NCBI GenBank assembly: GCA_004154925.1
Contig: QJNS01000030.1
Coordinates: 124,001 to 188,000, forward strand
Direction: 5' to 3'
Source: Monosporascus cannonballus
Lineage: Eukaryota > Ascomycota > Sordariomycetes > Xylariales
DNA: 64,000 nucleotides
The notes beneath the pieces were generated by a model that searched no databases, had not been told where the DNA came from, and worked only from the letters and a program-made list of their open reading frames with translations. Position numbers and translations under genes: made by a program. Below, one piece after another: positions 45,834 through 59,229 of this stretch (its first letter is position 1; each line of letters opens with the position of its first letter).

Positions 45834-47227
45834 TAGCGGCTAAACTTTAAAATGTATTAGTTACATACGTGATCTAATGAACGAATTTTAAAATATAATT
45901 AAATTTTGAACAAGACTGGTCCGCCAAAAATATATTATAAAACTTTTTAAAATTTTTACGAACCTAAAAACGGAACCGTTATAACTTTAATAATAAGATT
46001 ATTTACAATAAATCAAAAAATGTTTGTAAGCTGATATTTTGAATTAATTTTTAATTATTTTTTATAATAATTAAAAAAACGAATACGAACATTTCATAGC
46101 CTATTATTTTAAAACCGTACAAAATACAAAATATAGATATTCGATTCTCGATAAAAAGTTGTTAATAATTATTAATATTTTTAAAAATCTGAATTGTTTT
46201 AGTGAAATTACTTTATATATTATTTAGTTTTAATTTCAAAACCTCCATTCGATTTATGAATATATAAATATTAAACAAACGATATATACTTTAAATAGTT
46301 TAATTTTTTCAACTTAATTTACAATACAGTACATTAAGAAAAAAGAAAATATTTAGGCTAATAATTTTAATCGTAAAGCACATTATAACTTTAAAACTAC
46401 TAAATAATATTTAAAGATTTCTGTGATTAGTGGGTATAATATTTTATAATTATACAAAGTACTTAAAAATACATTTCGAATTCTTGATAAAATTTAAAAA
46501 GTTTTATAATTATAAAAATGGAAAAGCTTTTACTAATTAAAGAATATGTTAAAGATAAATTCCTATATTTTGAAAAAATATATATTCTTTAAAATAAATT
46601 AAAGAAGTTTCTTAAAAAAGGTTTATAAATCTCCGTTATATACTAATTGAGAAATATTAAAAGTTTTTAAATATTTATAAGAAAAATATCACTTTTTAAA
46701 ATTATAAAAATAATTATATATGTATTAAAGATTTGTAATATTGGTAATAGAGTTAAGATAATTCTTTAGAAATCGTATAAGGCGTTGTAAATTATAAATA
46801 CCTTTTAGTTAAATATAAAATATTACAACTTGGGATTTTATTATTAGTTTATTTTTATTTATAAATCTCGTAATCAGAATTTAATACGATAGAATATAAG
46901 TAATTGTTAACAGATTTATTAAGTATATGTATTTTGTACTTTTAAACAGGTAAGACGGTAAAATAATTAGCTTATGTATTTATTGAAATTGGGTTCGGTA
47001 AATATAAAATGTTAAAGAAAATTATTTGTAATATCTAACAGTGACACTTTTTTTACGTCTAAGTTTGGCGCTGGTTTTTTTAAACAAATTAGAGTTAAAC
47101 TTAAACATTTAATAATATATTATTTTAAACTATAAGAAAATTCAAAAATATTGAATTAAATATTAAAATAAAACTTTAGAAGTTGGGTCAATTATTAGCA
47201 AAATAATTAACTAAAGGCATAACTATT
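45834..47227. other. A+T-rich stretch, nothing recognised
   Basis: These 1.4 kb lie between the outer LTR of H and the LTR of J. They have stops in all frames and very low G+C. I see no LTR pair, coding motif or clear match to the other elements. It is probably an old, saturated RIP relic. Confidence 0.5.
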
Positions 47228-47753
47228 TGTTATAATCTAACGGTGTTGACTTTCCTATTGTCACAGTCTCAAGTGGCACCTTGTAGATATATAGGGCAGA
47301 ACAAGGCGGTCAAGGCTCTACCTGATAACGTTCCACTTTTAAGTGGTGTAATGGCTAGACTCTTGTTCTTTTATGCCGTAACGCCTATAAACGGTCGAGG
47401 TCACAAAAAAAGCTAAATCCGACCTAAGCTAAGATATCACGTAACTGGCTCAAAGGTCTTCAGATGCCAAACATCTTAAGCCTTTTAAGCCAGCAGAAGA
47501 ACTTAAAAACCTTAAAATGCTTAAAAGTTTAAGCCGGTTAAACATTTTAAACCAAAATAAAGATATATACGCTTATTATTTCTATACTGTAAATAATATT
47601 AGATTATAATAAAATATTATTATTTAAAACATTTTTGGTATTACGAAACATAATAACTTATTATATTTATTATTTAAATTGATATAATATGTTTGTTAAT
47701 ATAAACCCGTACGCTTTAATTTTAATTGGTAATTAAACTACTTAACGGTTATA
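47228..47753 (+). repeat. 5' LTR of element J, with a distinctive G+C-richer left part
   Basis: It starts TGTTATAATCTAAC and ends near CGGTTATA. The right 190 bp match other LTRs of the family (ATATACGCTTATTATTTC and onwards). The left 330 bp do not match them and are much less mutated. They end in a run of short CTTAAAA-type repeats at about 47490-47540. At 526 bp it is the longest LTR of the family here. Confidence 0.72.
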
Positions 47754-47959
47754 TATTATAGATTTTTGTTCAGTAATATCTTTAAATTTTCAGGAATATT
47801 GCCTATATTATATTTATTAATAAATATATCCAATATCCTATTTACGAGGTTCTTAATAACTTTAATATATAATAAAATCCAAAACATAGAATAATTTAGT
47901 TTTTTAAAAAGGAATATTTCGACCGTTCAATATTATAAATAAACATATTATTTAGATTA

Positions 47960-49820
47960 AAAAGGACAAAAATAATTTTACGACGTCTTATTAAGCCGTT
48001 TATAAGGAACTTAAAGAAAAAAAGAAGATTTCCAAGACAGAAAAGTCTTTTCGGACGAACCAAGTTATTTAGCTAAATTTTACTAAAGAACTATAAAAAG
48101 TTCTTAAGCCTTTTAAGCCGGAACCTTTTAACAGAACCTTGATTAAATTGTAACCGTTTTTAATTAAATACGGAATATACTTTAGATATTTGCATATTCG
48201 ATTTATTATGCGCCTTATGCAAATCAATTTTATAATTAGATAATCTATCGGAAATGTAATTATTTACTTTAAGTTTATTCTCAGAGAATATATTATCTTA
48301 CCAGCAGAAAAACCAAACCCGGAAGTAATACGCCTTTATAATAATTATAAATAATTCGAACAAATATTAACGAAACGTTTTGACATAATAAATAACAAAT
48401 TAAAGGCCATATATAAATTTTGTAATTATAACAGAAAATAGTAACAGCTAATTACGGTAGTAGGTTCATTTCACTGGTATTTAAGTTGAATTAAGAATAA
48501 CAAGCGTAGATAATTAAGTTTTTTGATAATTTAAAAAAAAATGTAAAAAAACGCTTTTGATTTAATCGACCCCATTATTTATCGAGATTATATCGTAATA
48601 GTAGTTAACATTGATAACCCGTAATATACTTAAGAGGTTAAAAGTATCAAAAGAAAAAATAATAAAATATTTCGATATACGATTAATACTAATATTTTTC
48701 GACGTAATAACATTTTTTACGGTATAAAACCGGAACCTATAAAATTCGCGGCCATCTATAAAAAGGATTAAAACTAGATTAAATATTACAATTACGAGAA
48801 AAAAAGGATATAAGGTTAATAAATATGTGTTATCCGAAAAACGGTCACAAAATAATTAAATATTTATACTAGCAGCAGAATTTAAAAATAAACCAAAATT
48901 AACGATGATAAAGTTATTAATATAATTCGAGCTTAATATAAAAACGGCTTATTTCGGTAAAAAATTCGAAAAAAGATATAAAAAATCAAAGAACTGATAC
49001 AGAAAGTGTTTAAAAAATAGCAAGATACCTTTAAGAAATAGTTGACAAAAAATTAAAAATAAATAGAAAATGTTTATTCTAGAACTTTCAATCGATACTG
49101 TGAAAAGCACGCTATATATTGTCGACGCCAAGAGTACCCTAATTGTAAAAAATGCAAACGGTACATCCATAAAGAAATTACTCGTATATATTATAAAAAT
49201 TTCACTTTTTTAAATAAACCTAAAAATAATAAAATCGATAAACAATAATGTCGACATTTTCGACTTATAATCTTAGAAAATAATATTTATTTATTAGCCG
49301 TAATAAAGAATTGGTCTAAAAGAAAATAATATTCGTAAAAAAACATATTTATTATGATAAATAAGACGATTATTAAACAGAGAAAAGCGAATATAGCATA
49401 CCATAAAAAAGTATTATAAAAAGGTTATTATAAATCTTTATTTTTAATTATTATTTATTATAACACTTAACGAAAAACCAATTTTTAAGACTGAAATTTA
49501 ATAATTTATTTAAGAATTTTATTTAGAAAATAACCACTCCCAGAACACCTAATAAGCTACTATACACCATGCGAGAAAATAATTTCTCTTATCAAAAAAG
49601 GAATTTTAAAAAAATTAATAGTAAATAATATAAATTAAAAAATTATTACACCGGTAATAATAATAATTATAATAATTTAACCCGTGTTATAAAAAATATA
49701 GGTAAAAGTGGATAAATTCGGATAAGAATTAAAAGAAAACGATTACTTATAAAAAAGCCGTAACATAACGAAATCCAAAGGTATTAAGAAAAATTTACAA
49801 AAAAGGTTTTTAATGCGATA
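47960..49820 (+). pseudogene. J gag relic
   Basis: It aligns with E gag: NNFTTSY*AVYKELKEKK near 47970 matches NNFMTSL*AVYKKLKEKK. A zinc-knuckle relic at about 48794-48836 has Tyr for each Cys and for the His. A Cys/His-rich stretch at about 49090-49180 retains more residues than in E (RYCEKHAIYCRRQEYPNC then KKCKRYIHK). Confidence 0.75.
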
Positions 49821-49829
49821 ATAAAAACC

Positions 49830-52040
49830 ATTAATAACCTTATTACCTTAGATATAGAAATTTAAACACATTGGTATACCGTAATAATAGATTACAAAGC
49901 GTTGAGTGAAAATTATATTATATCGGATTTGGTTAACGAATTTGAATTATTATAGTGATATAAGTTAAAATCATATATAATAATAAATGTCGAAAGTGAA
50001 AGGTTCGCTTATATCAAAGAGAAAATCTTACGTGAAATAAATTATTTCGGGATTTTTATTGAAAAGCAAAGCTAAATAATTAATTTCGATATTATTCTAT
50101 TTAAGAATTCAAATATAATTTTAGATAAATATTAGATGTATTAAATAAGGCTTTAATTAATAGAATGATTAACGAAGTAAAATCTATCTTATATCTTATT
50201 AATAAATAATAAAACGAAGATATAATATTTAATTTAAAATAATAATAAATACAAGTATAAAATATAATAAATATCTTGTTACCTGAAGTAACAAACTATA
50301 AAGAAATTAAACATTAAAAGGATACAACGTATTATTGTTATTATGAAAGGGAAATTATGGCAATTAAATAACAATTTAAAGTACTAATCGCAAAATTGAG
50401 AAGACTTAATTATAATATTATTCTAATATTACTAATATAAACAGCCTTTTAAAAAGGTACTCGATATGAAATTACTAAAACATAACGAATAAGATTATAA
50501 GATAATTTCTTAAAAAGGATTTTGACAAAATTCTACTCTATTTTCAACCTTAATGGAAACGAATGACGGGCTTTTTAAAAAATTTGAAAAATCGGTTACA
50601 AAAAGGATAAATTGAACTTTCGAAATTATTAACAGAATACCATATATTTTCCATACTTGAAAAATCGAAGAATTACGACATATCATTAATTACTGATAAT
50701 TAAACAATTTTGTAATTAAAAACTAAATGCCGTTATCTCTAATTACAGAATTAATAACCGATTTTATAGAATTAAATAATTTATAATATTTAACCCTAAA
50801 ATTAAATAAAACCTTTTTAAAATTAAAAAAGAAAATAAATAAAAAACTACATTTAAATCGAAATACGGACTATTGAAATATTTAATTATACTAATAAAAC
50901 GTACGTATATTTTAATGCATTTATAACAAAGAATAAATTATATATTCCGAATATACCTCGATAGTTTTGCTATATATTTTCTTAATAACATGTGCTTTTT
51001 TTCGAAAATAGAAAAGACATTTACAAAATAAGTAAATACAGTATTCCAAGCTTTTTAAAATATTAAAATATTAATTAGTGCAAAAGCAAGTTAATTGTAA
51101 ATTCACAATTAAAAATATTCAAGATATATCATTATCCTAAAATACATCAAAGTAAACTGTATGAAAATCCTTATAATTATAGAATAATAAATGCTAATTT
51201 CAAATAAAAAATATAAGTATTTTTTAAAGTCGTTAATTATTTAAGAGATATATTCGAAAGTTAAGTAAGATAATTATTCCTTTAATTAATCTCATAAAAA
51301 GGTTCAAATAAAGACACCAAACAGCAAAAGCATTTTAAAAAATTAAAAATAAAATTATTAATAAAATATTACTAATTATGTACAATTTAATTTATATCGT
51401 GAAATTAAAAACCGATATTTCGAATTACGTATTAAACGTAATAATCGGATAACGAAAAAATTACAACAAATTATACTTTGTCATATTCTTTTGATACAAA
51501 TTAAAAAATTTCAAACGATTTACAACATTCGGAATAAAAGATTTATTGCCATTATCATGGCCTTTAAAAAATTCAAATACTTCTTTAAAAAAAGCTTTTA
51601 TTAAGTTAAAATTTATATAAATTATCAAAGTTTTATTCGTTTTATTACGACTAAAAGGCTTAGAGAATAATACTTAAAATACATAAAGAAATTGGCAAAT
51701 TTCGACTTTTTTATTATCTACAGAAAAAGCGTAAAAAACGGCAAAGCCGATACCTTAAATAAAAGACAAAATTTCGAAAACGAATTAGTTAAAACTCACC
51801 ATATAATTTTTTATACTATTATAAACGGTTATTTACGCTTAAAACCGATTACGATAATTCGGGCAATACCTTTTGATATATATCAGAAAATCCAGCAATA
51901 TAATACCTGTTTTTCAAAAAACCAAAACGAAACAAAATACAAATTCTAAAATAATACTAGAAAATCCTAGTACGAAAAATACATAAATATCAGAATAAAT
52001 AAATATCCAAAACTTTACAAAACTCTAAAACAATAATATT
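49830..52040 (+). pseudogene. J pol relic: protease, RT, RNase H
   Basis: Protease: AIIDYKALSENYII with Asp near 49890. RT: AIYFLNNMCFFSK, with the catalytic pair NN at 50984-50989. RNase H and its tail: an open stretch 51692-51949 containing ANFDFFIIYRKSVKNGKADT, the conserved segment after RNase H in gypsy pol (active elements have ADALSR). The match to E ends around 52035. Confidence 0.82.
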
Positions 52041-52280
52041 ACTATTCACAAATTATGATTTTAAAAACCGAAATTTGTAATTAATAAATGTTTAGAATTA
52101 ACTAAAAGAATTTGACATGTAAATTCTTATTATTTTTTTCATTAATATAATAGTTCATATTTATAAAATTAGCTTAAGATAATATAAAAATCGATTATTA
52201 AGAGGTTATCACGAATATATATTTTTCGTTAACGTTTATTATAAGTCTAAACTCTAACGGAATTATTAAAATAAAATTCA
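52041..52280. other. Junction between J and K, unassigned
   Basis: Colinearity with E pol stops at about 52035, and colinearity of K with the gag end resumes at about 52280. The break between has no clear match and no LTR or duplication that I could find. Confidence 0.4.
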
Positions 52281-55200
52281 GATTTTTATTCGAAAAATAT
52301 TAACAAATAACATTGGTTTAACGTACTAAGAAGTAATATGATAAACAAACGGATAAATTATTTACTAAAACGAAACGTAATAATAGAATAGAGAATAATT
52401 GCGATAGTATAAAACAAAAACATGCTGATATAAATCTATAAATATGGTAATTTAATCCGTTATATACGAAAATATGTATAGAATTTAAATTATGCGAAAC
52501 CTTTTACAAAAACTGTATTTATAAAAAACTATAAAATCAAGAAATTTTAAAACAACTTTGAAAAACATAATTGAAAAATGATTTAAATATAACAATAAAA
52601 GTCGTTAATATTTTTATGATTATAAATATTTAAATTTAAATATATTTATATACTGTAATAATAAATTTTGGAATTTTGAACGAAAATTACATATAACGAA
52701 CCGGTTATATATTTTTGTGAACATATAACCTATATTCGAAATAAGGTTTTGATGTCCAAATACGTATAAGGCAAAATATAATTTAAGATTTTGCTCCTAA
52801 CAAAGATTTATTAACTTTTCTGTTAATGAAAAAACGATTTCTTTAATTAAAGACTTAGACTAATAACTAAAAAGCGAAATTAAACAGGTGCTATTTATAT
52901 AAAAAATTAATCTATTATATATTTAATTTTTCTGAAAAGAATACGTAGTAAATCTATGTAATTTATATAAACTGATTAAATTGCTTAAATTACTAGAATT
53001 ACTTAGAAGTGCTATAAGCCTTTAGCCAAGGTTTATCTGTTATACACTAGTGTTAGGCTTTAAAAGATGTGTTTTGAAGACAAAAACATCTATGTTCGTA
53101 ATACTATATTATATTTAACGGTGTGCATAAACTTAAATTATTATAAAAATATATGTTAAAGCTTTATAGAATTAATTATGCTGGCAATCAATGTTCTGCT
53201 TAAAATAAATGGAAAATTAATCACGAAATTTTTTATGCCGAGACTTTTATTTAATAATAATAATACATAATAGATTTTAATATTGCTTAATATAGAAATT
53301 ATAATATAATTTTAGAAAACCTATAGCTATATTCATAAAAAGTTTTATTTCGTTCAATAATTATTTAGACACATTTCGTTTTATATTTTATCCACAAATA
53401 AATTTCTCTTTTAAACACGAATGAAAAATAATAACGAATTTAAATTTAAAAATACGATAAATATTTTATTACTTAAAAGAATTAGAAAGATATTTACAAA
53501 ATTCAATATATTATAATTAATATTAAAATAAAATTTCAATAAGTAAATAACGATTCATACTAATGGCTGAAAAATTAAAAGACATTTTGTAAAATATTAT
53601 AATAATATTATAATATAAAAAACTTTTAAATAAATGTTCTATACGACATCATTAAAATATAATAAAGAATATAATGATATAGTTTTTAAAGAAACTTTAT
53701 TTATCACTTTAATAAAGACGAACTTTGCGTTTTAAAAATTTTTAAAAAATCGATTATAGAAAGAGTAAATTCGATTTTCCGGATTAGCTGTAAAATACAT
53801 TCGATTTTGATATTGAAAAAGAAATTATACTTTATAGTTAATTCTTAACAACTTAACTCTATTACCGTTTAAATTAATATATTATTCTCTTTAAGTACTA
53901 TAATTAAAAACTTAGGTGATAAACCTTAATACTTTATAATATTTTATTGTGAAAAAGGTTGTAATTTTAGTAAAATTAAGAAGGACACAAATGAAAAATG
54001 GCTTTGCATATAAAGTACAGAATATTAAGATCTTTAATTACGTTAACAATATTTATGAATATATTAATAATATAATAATAAATCATAAATCATATATTCA
54101 GAACATAAATTTAAATTATTATCGTATATTATTTTAACAGCCTTTGTACTCTTGGGAAAATATAGAAAATATTTCTAAAATAGGCTTATAATGTTTTGAA
54201 TGTTTTATAAAATATCCAATTATTAATTAAGGTAAAAAGGATTAGTTTTTCTCGTAAAAACAAAATATCTGAAATGTATTGTTCTTTTAAGAAATCTTTT
54301 AATAGAATTTTAAAAAATGCTATAATTATAATATAATATATATAAATTATATTTACAAAGGATAACAATTTCTTACATATAATAACTATGACAAACAATA
54401 TATCCAGAATTTTAAAAAAAATTATACCACGAACCTTTTATATATCTACCAAGAGATATGAGCAATATTGGAAATAGGCTTTGAATTGGCAAGCAACAAT
54501 AAGACGAAAAATAATTCAAGGTTTTATTCTTTAAAAAGATTGACGAGGTTTTTTAAATCAAAAACTACTACCTTTGATTAAAGGTATAAATTAATATCCA
54601 AGAATAGAAATTAAGTAAATAATTGTTTAGGGAAAAATTATTAATTGTATATATATTTCTAAATCGTTTTTGCTTTTAGAAATTAAGAAACATAATTTTA
54701 TTTGGTTTTTAAAAGTTTTGACAAATTCATAAAAATATTTAATTTGCCGAGGTTTATTTAATTACGGAAAAGAACTTAACGAGTTAATGCATTTAGTCGT
54801 CTTTAGATTTAGTGGACTACTTTTCGAACGTAACAAATTGTGGTATTCTCAATTAATTTTATTAAAAGAAAATAAATATATATTATAAAGGCTACAAACA
54901 TTTCAGAAATCAAATTCAGGATTATGAATAAATTCATATTAATTATTTACGACTTAAAACGTTTTTTTAAATTAAAATTCTACACTCCGGTTTATATATT
55001 TTAATCCGGTAATAGGATATCGAAATAATAATTGCAAATTATATTGTATCGTTTTTATTTTATATAAGTTAAAATAACACTATTGAATTACGATATTGTA
55101 GATAAAGAATTTATAATTATTATTATAACGTTTTAAGAATTTAAGCAGTTTTAAAGAAAGTCTTTATTAGATTAAACTTTACATATATTTTGAAAGTTTT

Positions 55201-55510
55201 AGTTTTTTTATTAAGCTTAAAAGGTTTACGAGATAATAATTATAATATGTAGAAAAAATGGCGAATTTCGATTTCGATATTATTTAAAAGAAGGATTTAA
55301 AAATAACAAAGTTAATACTTTAACTAAACTAGCAAATTTTAGAAGAAAATAAGTTAAAGTTCATTATATAATTTGCGTATTATTTCTAGAACAATATTCA
55401 TATTGCATAATGTATACTAAATATTTAAAAAATAAATAGATGATATTTCAAAAAATTAAGACTTTAAATAAATTATAAATTATAAGACTAAAAAAGACCA
55501 TAAATTTGAA

Positions 55511-55531
55511 AAGATATATATATATATATAA
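55511..55531. repeat. AT microsatellite
   Basis: About nine AT dinucleotide repeats lie within the K pol relic. Confidence 0.85.
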
Positions 55532-55831
55532 ACATGAATTCCGTAAAAATTTTACGATTTGTAGTATCCTAAAGAGTTTTTAATGTATTTATTATTTTTG
55601 CAAAATAAACAGTAATAATTTAAAAAATATTGCTATAAATTTTGCAAAGATCTTTAATTATTATTAATGTTAAAAAATAATGTGAATCGCGTATTATAAA
55701 TTTTATTACGAACTTGTTTTGTAAGAAACTTTAAAAATAAAACAAATATTATAAAAGTACATTCGTGACTTTTAACAAATTTACGCAAGACTTGTATTTT
55801 TAAAAGATTAAAAAATACGAATATCGATTAA

Positions 55832-55851
55832 AATATATATATATATATATT
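55832..55851. repeat. AT microsatellite
   Basis: About ten AT dinucleotide repeats lie within the K integrase region. Confidence 0.85.
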
Positions 55852-56599
55852 ACAAATAGGATATTTATTAATATATTTAAAATATTATATAAAACTATTT
55901 TCGATAAACGAATTATGATTATTCCATCCTCTGGGTAAAGATTTATAATATAAATTGGCTTATTTTATAAATGATTTAATTTATTTAATATTTAGCGGGC
56001 CGATAAATAACATGATTACAATTATAATAAAAGTTTATTTATAATATTAAAATAATTATAAATAAATACATTATATTGAAGAGGTATATATTAGGAAATT
56101 AACCTCTAATATTGATTATTATTATAACATTAAATAACTTTAATATATGTTAATTTTGATTTTACAGCTAACATATATATAAGTATGCATAATAAGTTTG
56201 TTAGTATTAAAATTTTATTCATGTTAAAATCAGTTAAATTGCCATATTACGAAATAGCCAGAAAGTTAAATTTGAGTTCTAATTATATAAACAAATCTTC
56301 TAATTAAAGAAAGTTAAACGAATTAATTTTTGAAAAAAGAAAAATAATTTTTTACCTCAAAAATATTTAAACGAAAACATTTCATAAAACAGTTAATTTT
56401 AAATTTATTGGTGTATGTAAAATTGTTAAGAGAATATCCGAAACTACTTATTAAATAGAATTCGTATTAGAAAGAAAATATTATTTTATTTTTTATATTT
56501 ATTTTAATTAAGTCAACAGTAAGTATTTATAAAGTTTATACGACATGAAATGACGTAAAAATGGAAAACAAAATTGTCTACGATATAAAGAAAAATTTC

Positions 56600-57690
56600 A
56601 TATAATTAGCAGCTTTGGTTATTCAATATAAAGAATATTAATTACGTTATTTTATTATTTTGCTGGGTATATTTGTCCAACGCGAGTAATATTTCTAAAA
56701 CTTAATAACGAATATACATTTATTTCGATTAAAAGGTCACCTTTTCGTATTTAATATATTAAAGCACACCTAGCTAGCTGACATAAAATGCCCGCATGGG
56801 AAAAAAAGCCACCGCTTTTTAAAATCAAAACCTTGGATTTATTTTGCACGATTTTATTATAATACAAAGAAGTCTTAATATATTAAAAGTGAAATGTACG
56901 ACAAATGCTTACGAGTTATAATAGCAGCTAGTGAGCTTATATTAATTAATAGTATTTCTCCTAATTTTGTGTTAAGTAGCTTTTATGGTTCGCAATGTAT
57001 TACAGGAACAGGGGTTCCTATCTCGAGGAGACCGACCTTTGAGTCCTAGCGTAAACCTGTTACGGCTAAACTCCGGACAGGGAAGCTTAGTTCTTAAAAT
57101 GATCAGGTTGATCTGGGTAATCTAGGATCAAATTATATAAATTTAACAGATCTACGACATATTTACTTTCAAAACTAGGATATATAGTTAATAAGCTTTT
57201 TATATAAATCACACCTACTTAATTTTCTGCCCTTAATTTTCAATTTAAACTTTTAATTTAAATGTAACTCTATCGTTTTTGAATTTAAAAAAGAATTTTT
57301 AAACGTTTTTAACGAATAAATTAGTAAATTGCTTTTCGTCTTATAATTATTTATGCATTAAATCCTTATTTCGGATATTAATTATACCTTTAGGTAAATA
57401 AATATCAAGTTCGTTATATTTTGACAATTTCTTAATTAATAGCCGACGGAAACTTTGTCGCTTAATTAGGAATAAGCTTTTTTAAACTTAGCATAAGACG
57501 ACGTTCAGAAAACAAATAGTATATTCGATTTTCATTATTGTCTAATAAAGTATTAATAACTGGATTAAACTATTTACCGTTTATTGAAAAAGCTTTTTAA
57601 TTAATTAATAACATGGGTCCTTTTAACATTCGGTTTTAAGGAAGTCTTTTTTTCTTTTAACTTTAATAACAATTTTTCCCGTTCTCTAGC
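56600..57690. other. Mostly unassigned region between K and L
   Basis: A+T-rich sequence without coding motifs. CTAGCTAGCTGACA at about 56769-56782 resembles the copia LTR end, but only over about 15 bases. A G+C-richer island lies at 56995-57130. By position the L leader should lie in the right part. Confidence 0.45.
56995..57130. other. G+C-richer island, possible LTR remnant
   Basis: This stretch (around GGAACAGGGGTTCCTATCTCG) stands out from its surroundings by base composition and lack of RIP. It could be an LTR piece of element L, since a TGTATTACAGG start would suit an LTR, but I found no mate or duplication. It has no open frame of note. Confidence 0.35.
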
Positions 57691-57699
57691 ATATTATTA

Positions 57700-58786
57700 A
57701 GATCTAAAGATCGGAAGCGGAAGAAAAGGAATTTTTAATTAAAAGCCAGAAAGGTGGAGAAAAAGAAAATTATTACGCAAGAAAACCTGGACCTTTTGGC
57801 CCAGAAGGTTATAAGCCTGAAAAAGGAAAATATTCGATTCGCTAAAGGAAAAAAAACGAGCTTTTTTTTTATATTCGGCTCCGTTAGAGGACGAAATTAA
57901 GGAAGTGGTTTTCGGCCTTTTTCGTTTAGCGCTAAATGGACATAAAAAAGAATTTCGATTTTACCATTATTCGAAGGGAACTAAATACGGAAAAAAATGT
58001 TTTACCTCTTAATTACCATAAAATGCTAAACATCAAAGGCTATAAACCAATTCCCTCTAAGCTTTATAACGGATCCACAAATATAAAGAAATTCCTGGTT
58101 TAGGCCAGACTTTACCTTAAGTTTTATAAAAGTATTTTGACGGAAAATTATTAGAAGGTAATAGCTATTTCGTAATTACTTGCCGGAAAAATTCTTTAAT
58201 GATTCGAACCTATTATCAGGGATTATTTTAAGAATTGCCTCGACGAATTTTCAGATATAATTACTTATATTTTAACGATAGCGAAAATTTTAAAAAACGT
58301 ATAAACGCCTTATTGAAAAACCCAGATAAGGAATAGTACACGGTGAAATACCTCTAATCTTTTGCTGGATTAAATTAATATTTAAATATACGACTGAATT
58401 TAATTACTTGGTAGCAATTTTTAACTGAACAGAAAATGCGTTATTTTATTCCTATTATAACGGCTTAAAACTTTAGCTTAAAAATAAAATATATGTGGAA
58501 CTTAAGATTAAATCTTTTATAAAATATATAAATAAGATTATTATAGCCAACCGACGTAGCTTTAATCGATGCCTTAAGAAAAAAGAAACCGGTAAACGAG
58601 TTAACAATAAGAGCTTTAGTAACCGAATTAAGAAGAATAAGGGTAAGCCTTAGAAGAAAACGAATTCCGCTTCGAAAAAGCTTAGAAAAAATAAGTTTAA
58701 AGTAAAATATTTTAATTATAGTAAAAATGAGCATTTTAAAAGCGAATATCATTCCCTCGCTAAAAGAGATTCCAAAAAAGGAGAGA
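57700..58786 (+). pseudogene. Gag relic of gypsy element L
   Basis: The plus strand encodes a Ty3/gypsy capsid: GYKPIPSKLYNGSTNIKKFL, ARLYLKFYKSILTEN, WFEPIIRDYFKNCLDEFSD, then AGLN*YLNIRLNLIT-type sequence. A basic tail leads to a zinc-knuckle relic at about 58698-58760 (KYFNYSKNEHFKSEYHS: His and spacing kept, each Cys changed to Tyr). A Lys/Glu-rich segment lies upstream. Stops and small frame shifts are present. The relic is cut right after the knuckle by the LTR of I, and its pol is not in the window. It is a different family from E/F/H and from D. Confidence 0.82.
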
Positions 58787-58791
58787 TTCTT

Positions 58792-59170
58792 TGTGACGCC
58801 TAGGCGGTTTAACCAACGATTAAACCTTAGTCGTATGAGTTTATGTTAGCAGAAATATCGTGAGAAACTGTGCAATAAATACAGTAATCGTATTACGTTT
58901 CGTAATACCAAGGGTAACTTAGGTAACGATATTATATTGCAAGCTGAAGCTATTTAAACTATGGAAATAATAAGCGTATATATATTGGTTCTTGGTATTA
59001 TTACTTATGTTTACTTAATTGTACTTAGCAAGTTTTTGCTAAATAATTGCTTAATACTAATTACTCGTACTTAGCAGATTTTTGCTAAGCATCTATTACG
59101 TAACCCGGAAGGTGGTCCGTATCATTTTCGTTAATCGTTTCCTAAGGCCGGAATCTGTCAGGTTGTAATA
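58792..59170 (-). repeat. 3' LTR of element I
   Basis: This 379-bp LTR starts TGTGACGCCTAGGCGG, the best kept start of the family, and ends GGTTGTAATA. A purine-rich tract on the coding strand adjoins it at 59171-59190. Its right 110 bp match the window-start LTR (137-246). It has a local repeat around GTACTTAGCA (about 59030-59095) instead of the 35-bp units. Confidence 0.87.
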
Positions 59171-59229
59171 CGATCTTCTCTTTTCCCAAATTTTGTCCTT
59201 AAGATTTCATTTTTCCAAATAAGTGTCAC

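Larger units (their letters stand above)
47228..52040 (+). mobile_element. Gypsy element J, E-family, truncated on the right
   Basis: J starts with an LTR (47228-47753) and runs colinear with E through leader, gag, protease, RT and RNase H to about 52035. There the match to the integrase region stops and element K begins. No 3' LTR or right target duplication was found. J gives the uninterrupted order that proves the D, solo-LTR and F insertions in E. Confidence 0.8.
52280..56600 (+). mobile_element. Gypsy element K, degraded E-family copy without LTRs
   Basis: K starts near the end of gag and runs through protease (52610-52850, IINFGILNENYI, with catalytic Asp changed to Asn at 52664-52666), RT N-terminal sequence (53640-53900), RNase H (about 54940-55330, NFDFDII) and integrase (55740-56520). 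It breaks off at the start of the chromodomain near 56600 (VYDIK). Segments 52870-53400 and roughly 53950-54600 do not align and may be small insertions. It is the most eroded copy. Confidence 0.65.

Noticed and set aside
47038..47075. Possible inverted-repeat end of a DNA transposon (CAGTGACACTTTTTTTACG)
   Set aside because: It recalls Tc1-type ends, but no second repeat or TA pair was found nearby.
48949..49170. 73-codon minus-strand frame
   Set aside because: It is the complement of the Cys/His-rich end of J gag on the plus strand.
53949..54137. 62-codon plus-strand frame in K
   Set aside because: It may be an eroded RT stretch, but no RT motif can be aligned with confidence. It is not a separate gene.
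56769..56782. Copia LTR end (CTAGCTAGCTGACA)
   Set aside because: The match is limited to about 15 bases and lacks the rest of the LTR or a duplication.
58465..58752. 95-codon open frame on the minus strand
   Set aside because: It lies antisense to the clear gag and zinc knuckle of element L on the plus strand. The product is hydrophobic and unlike any family.
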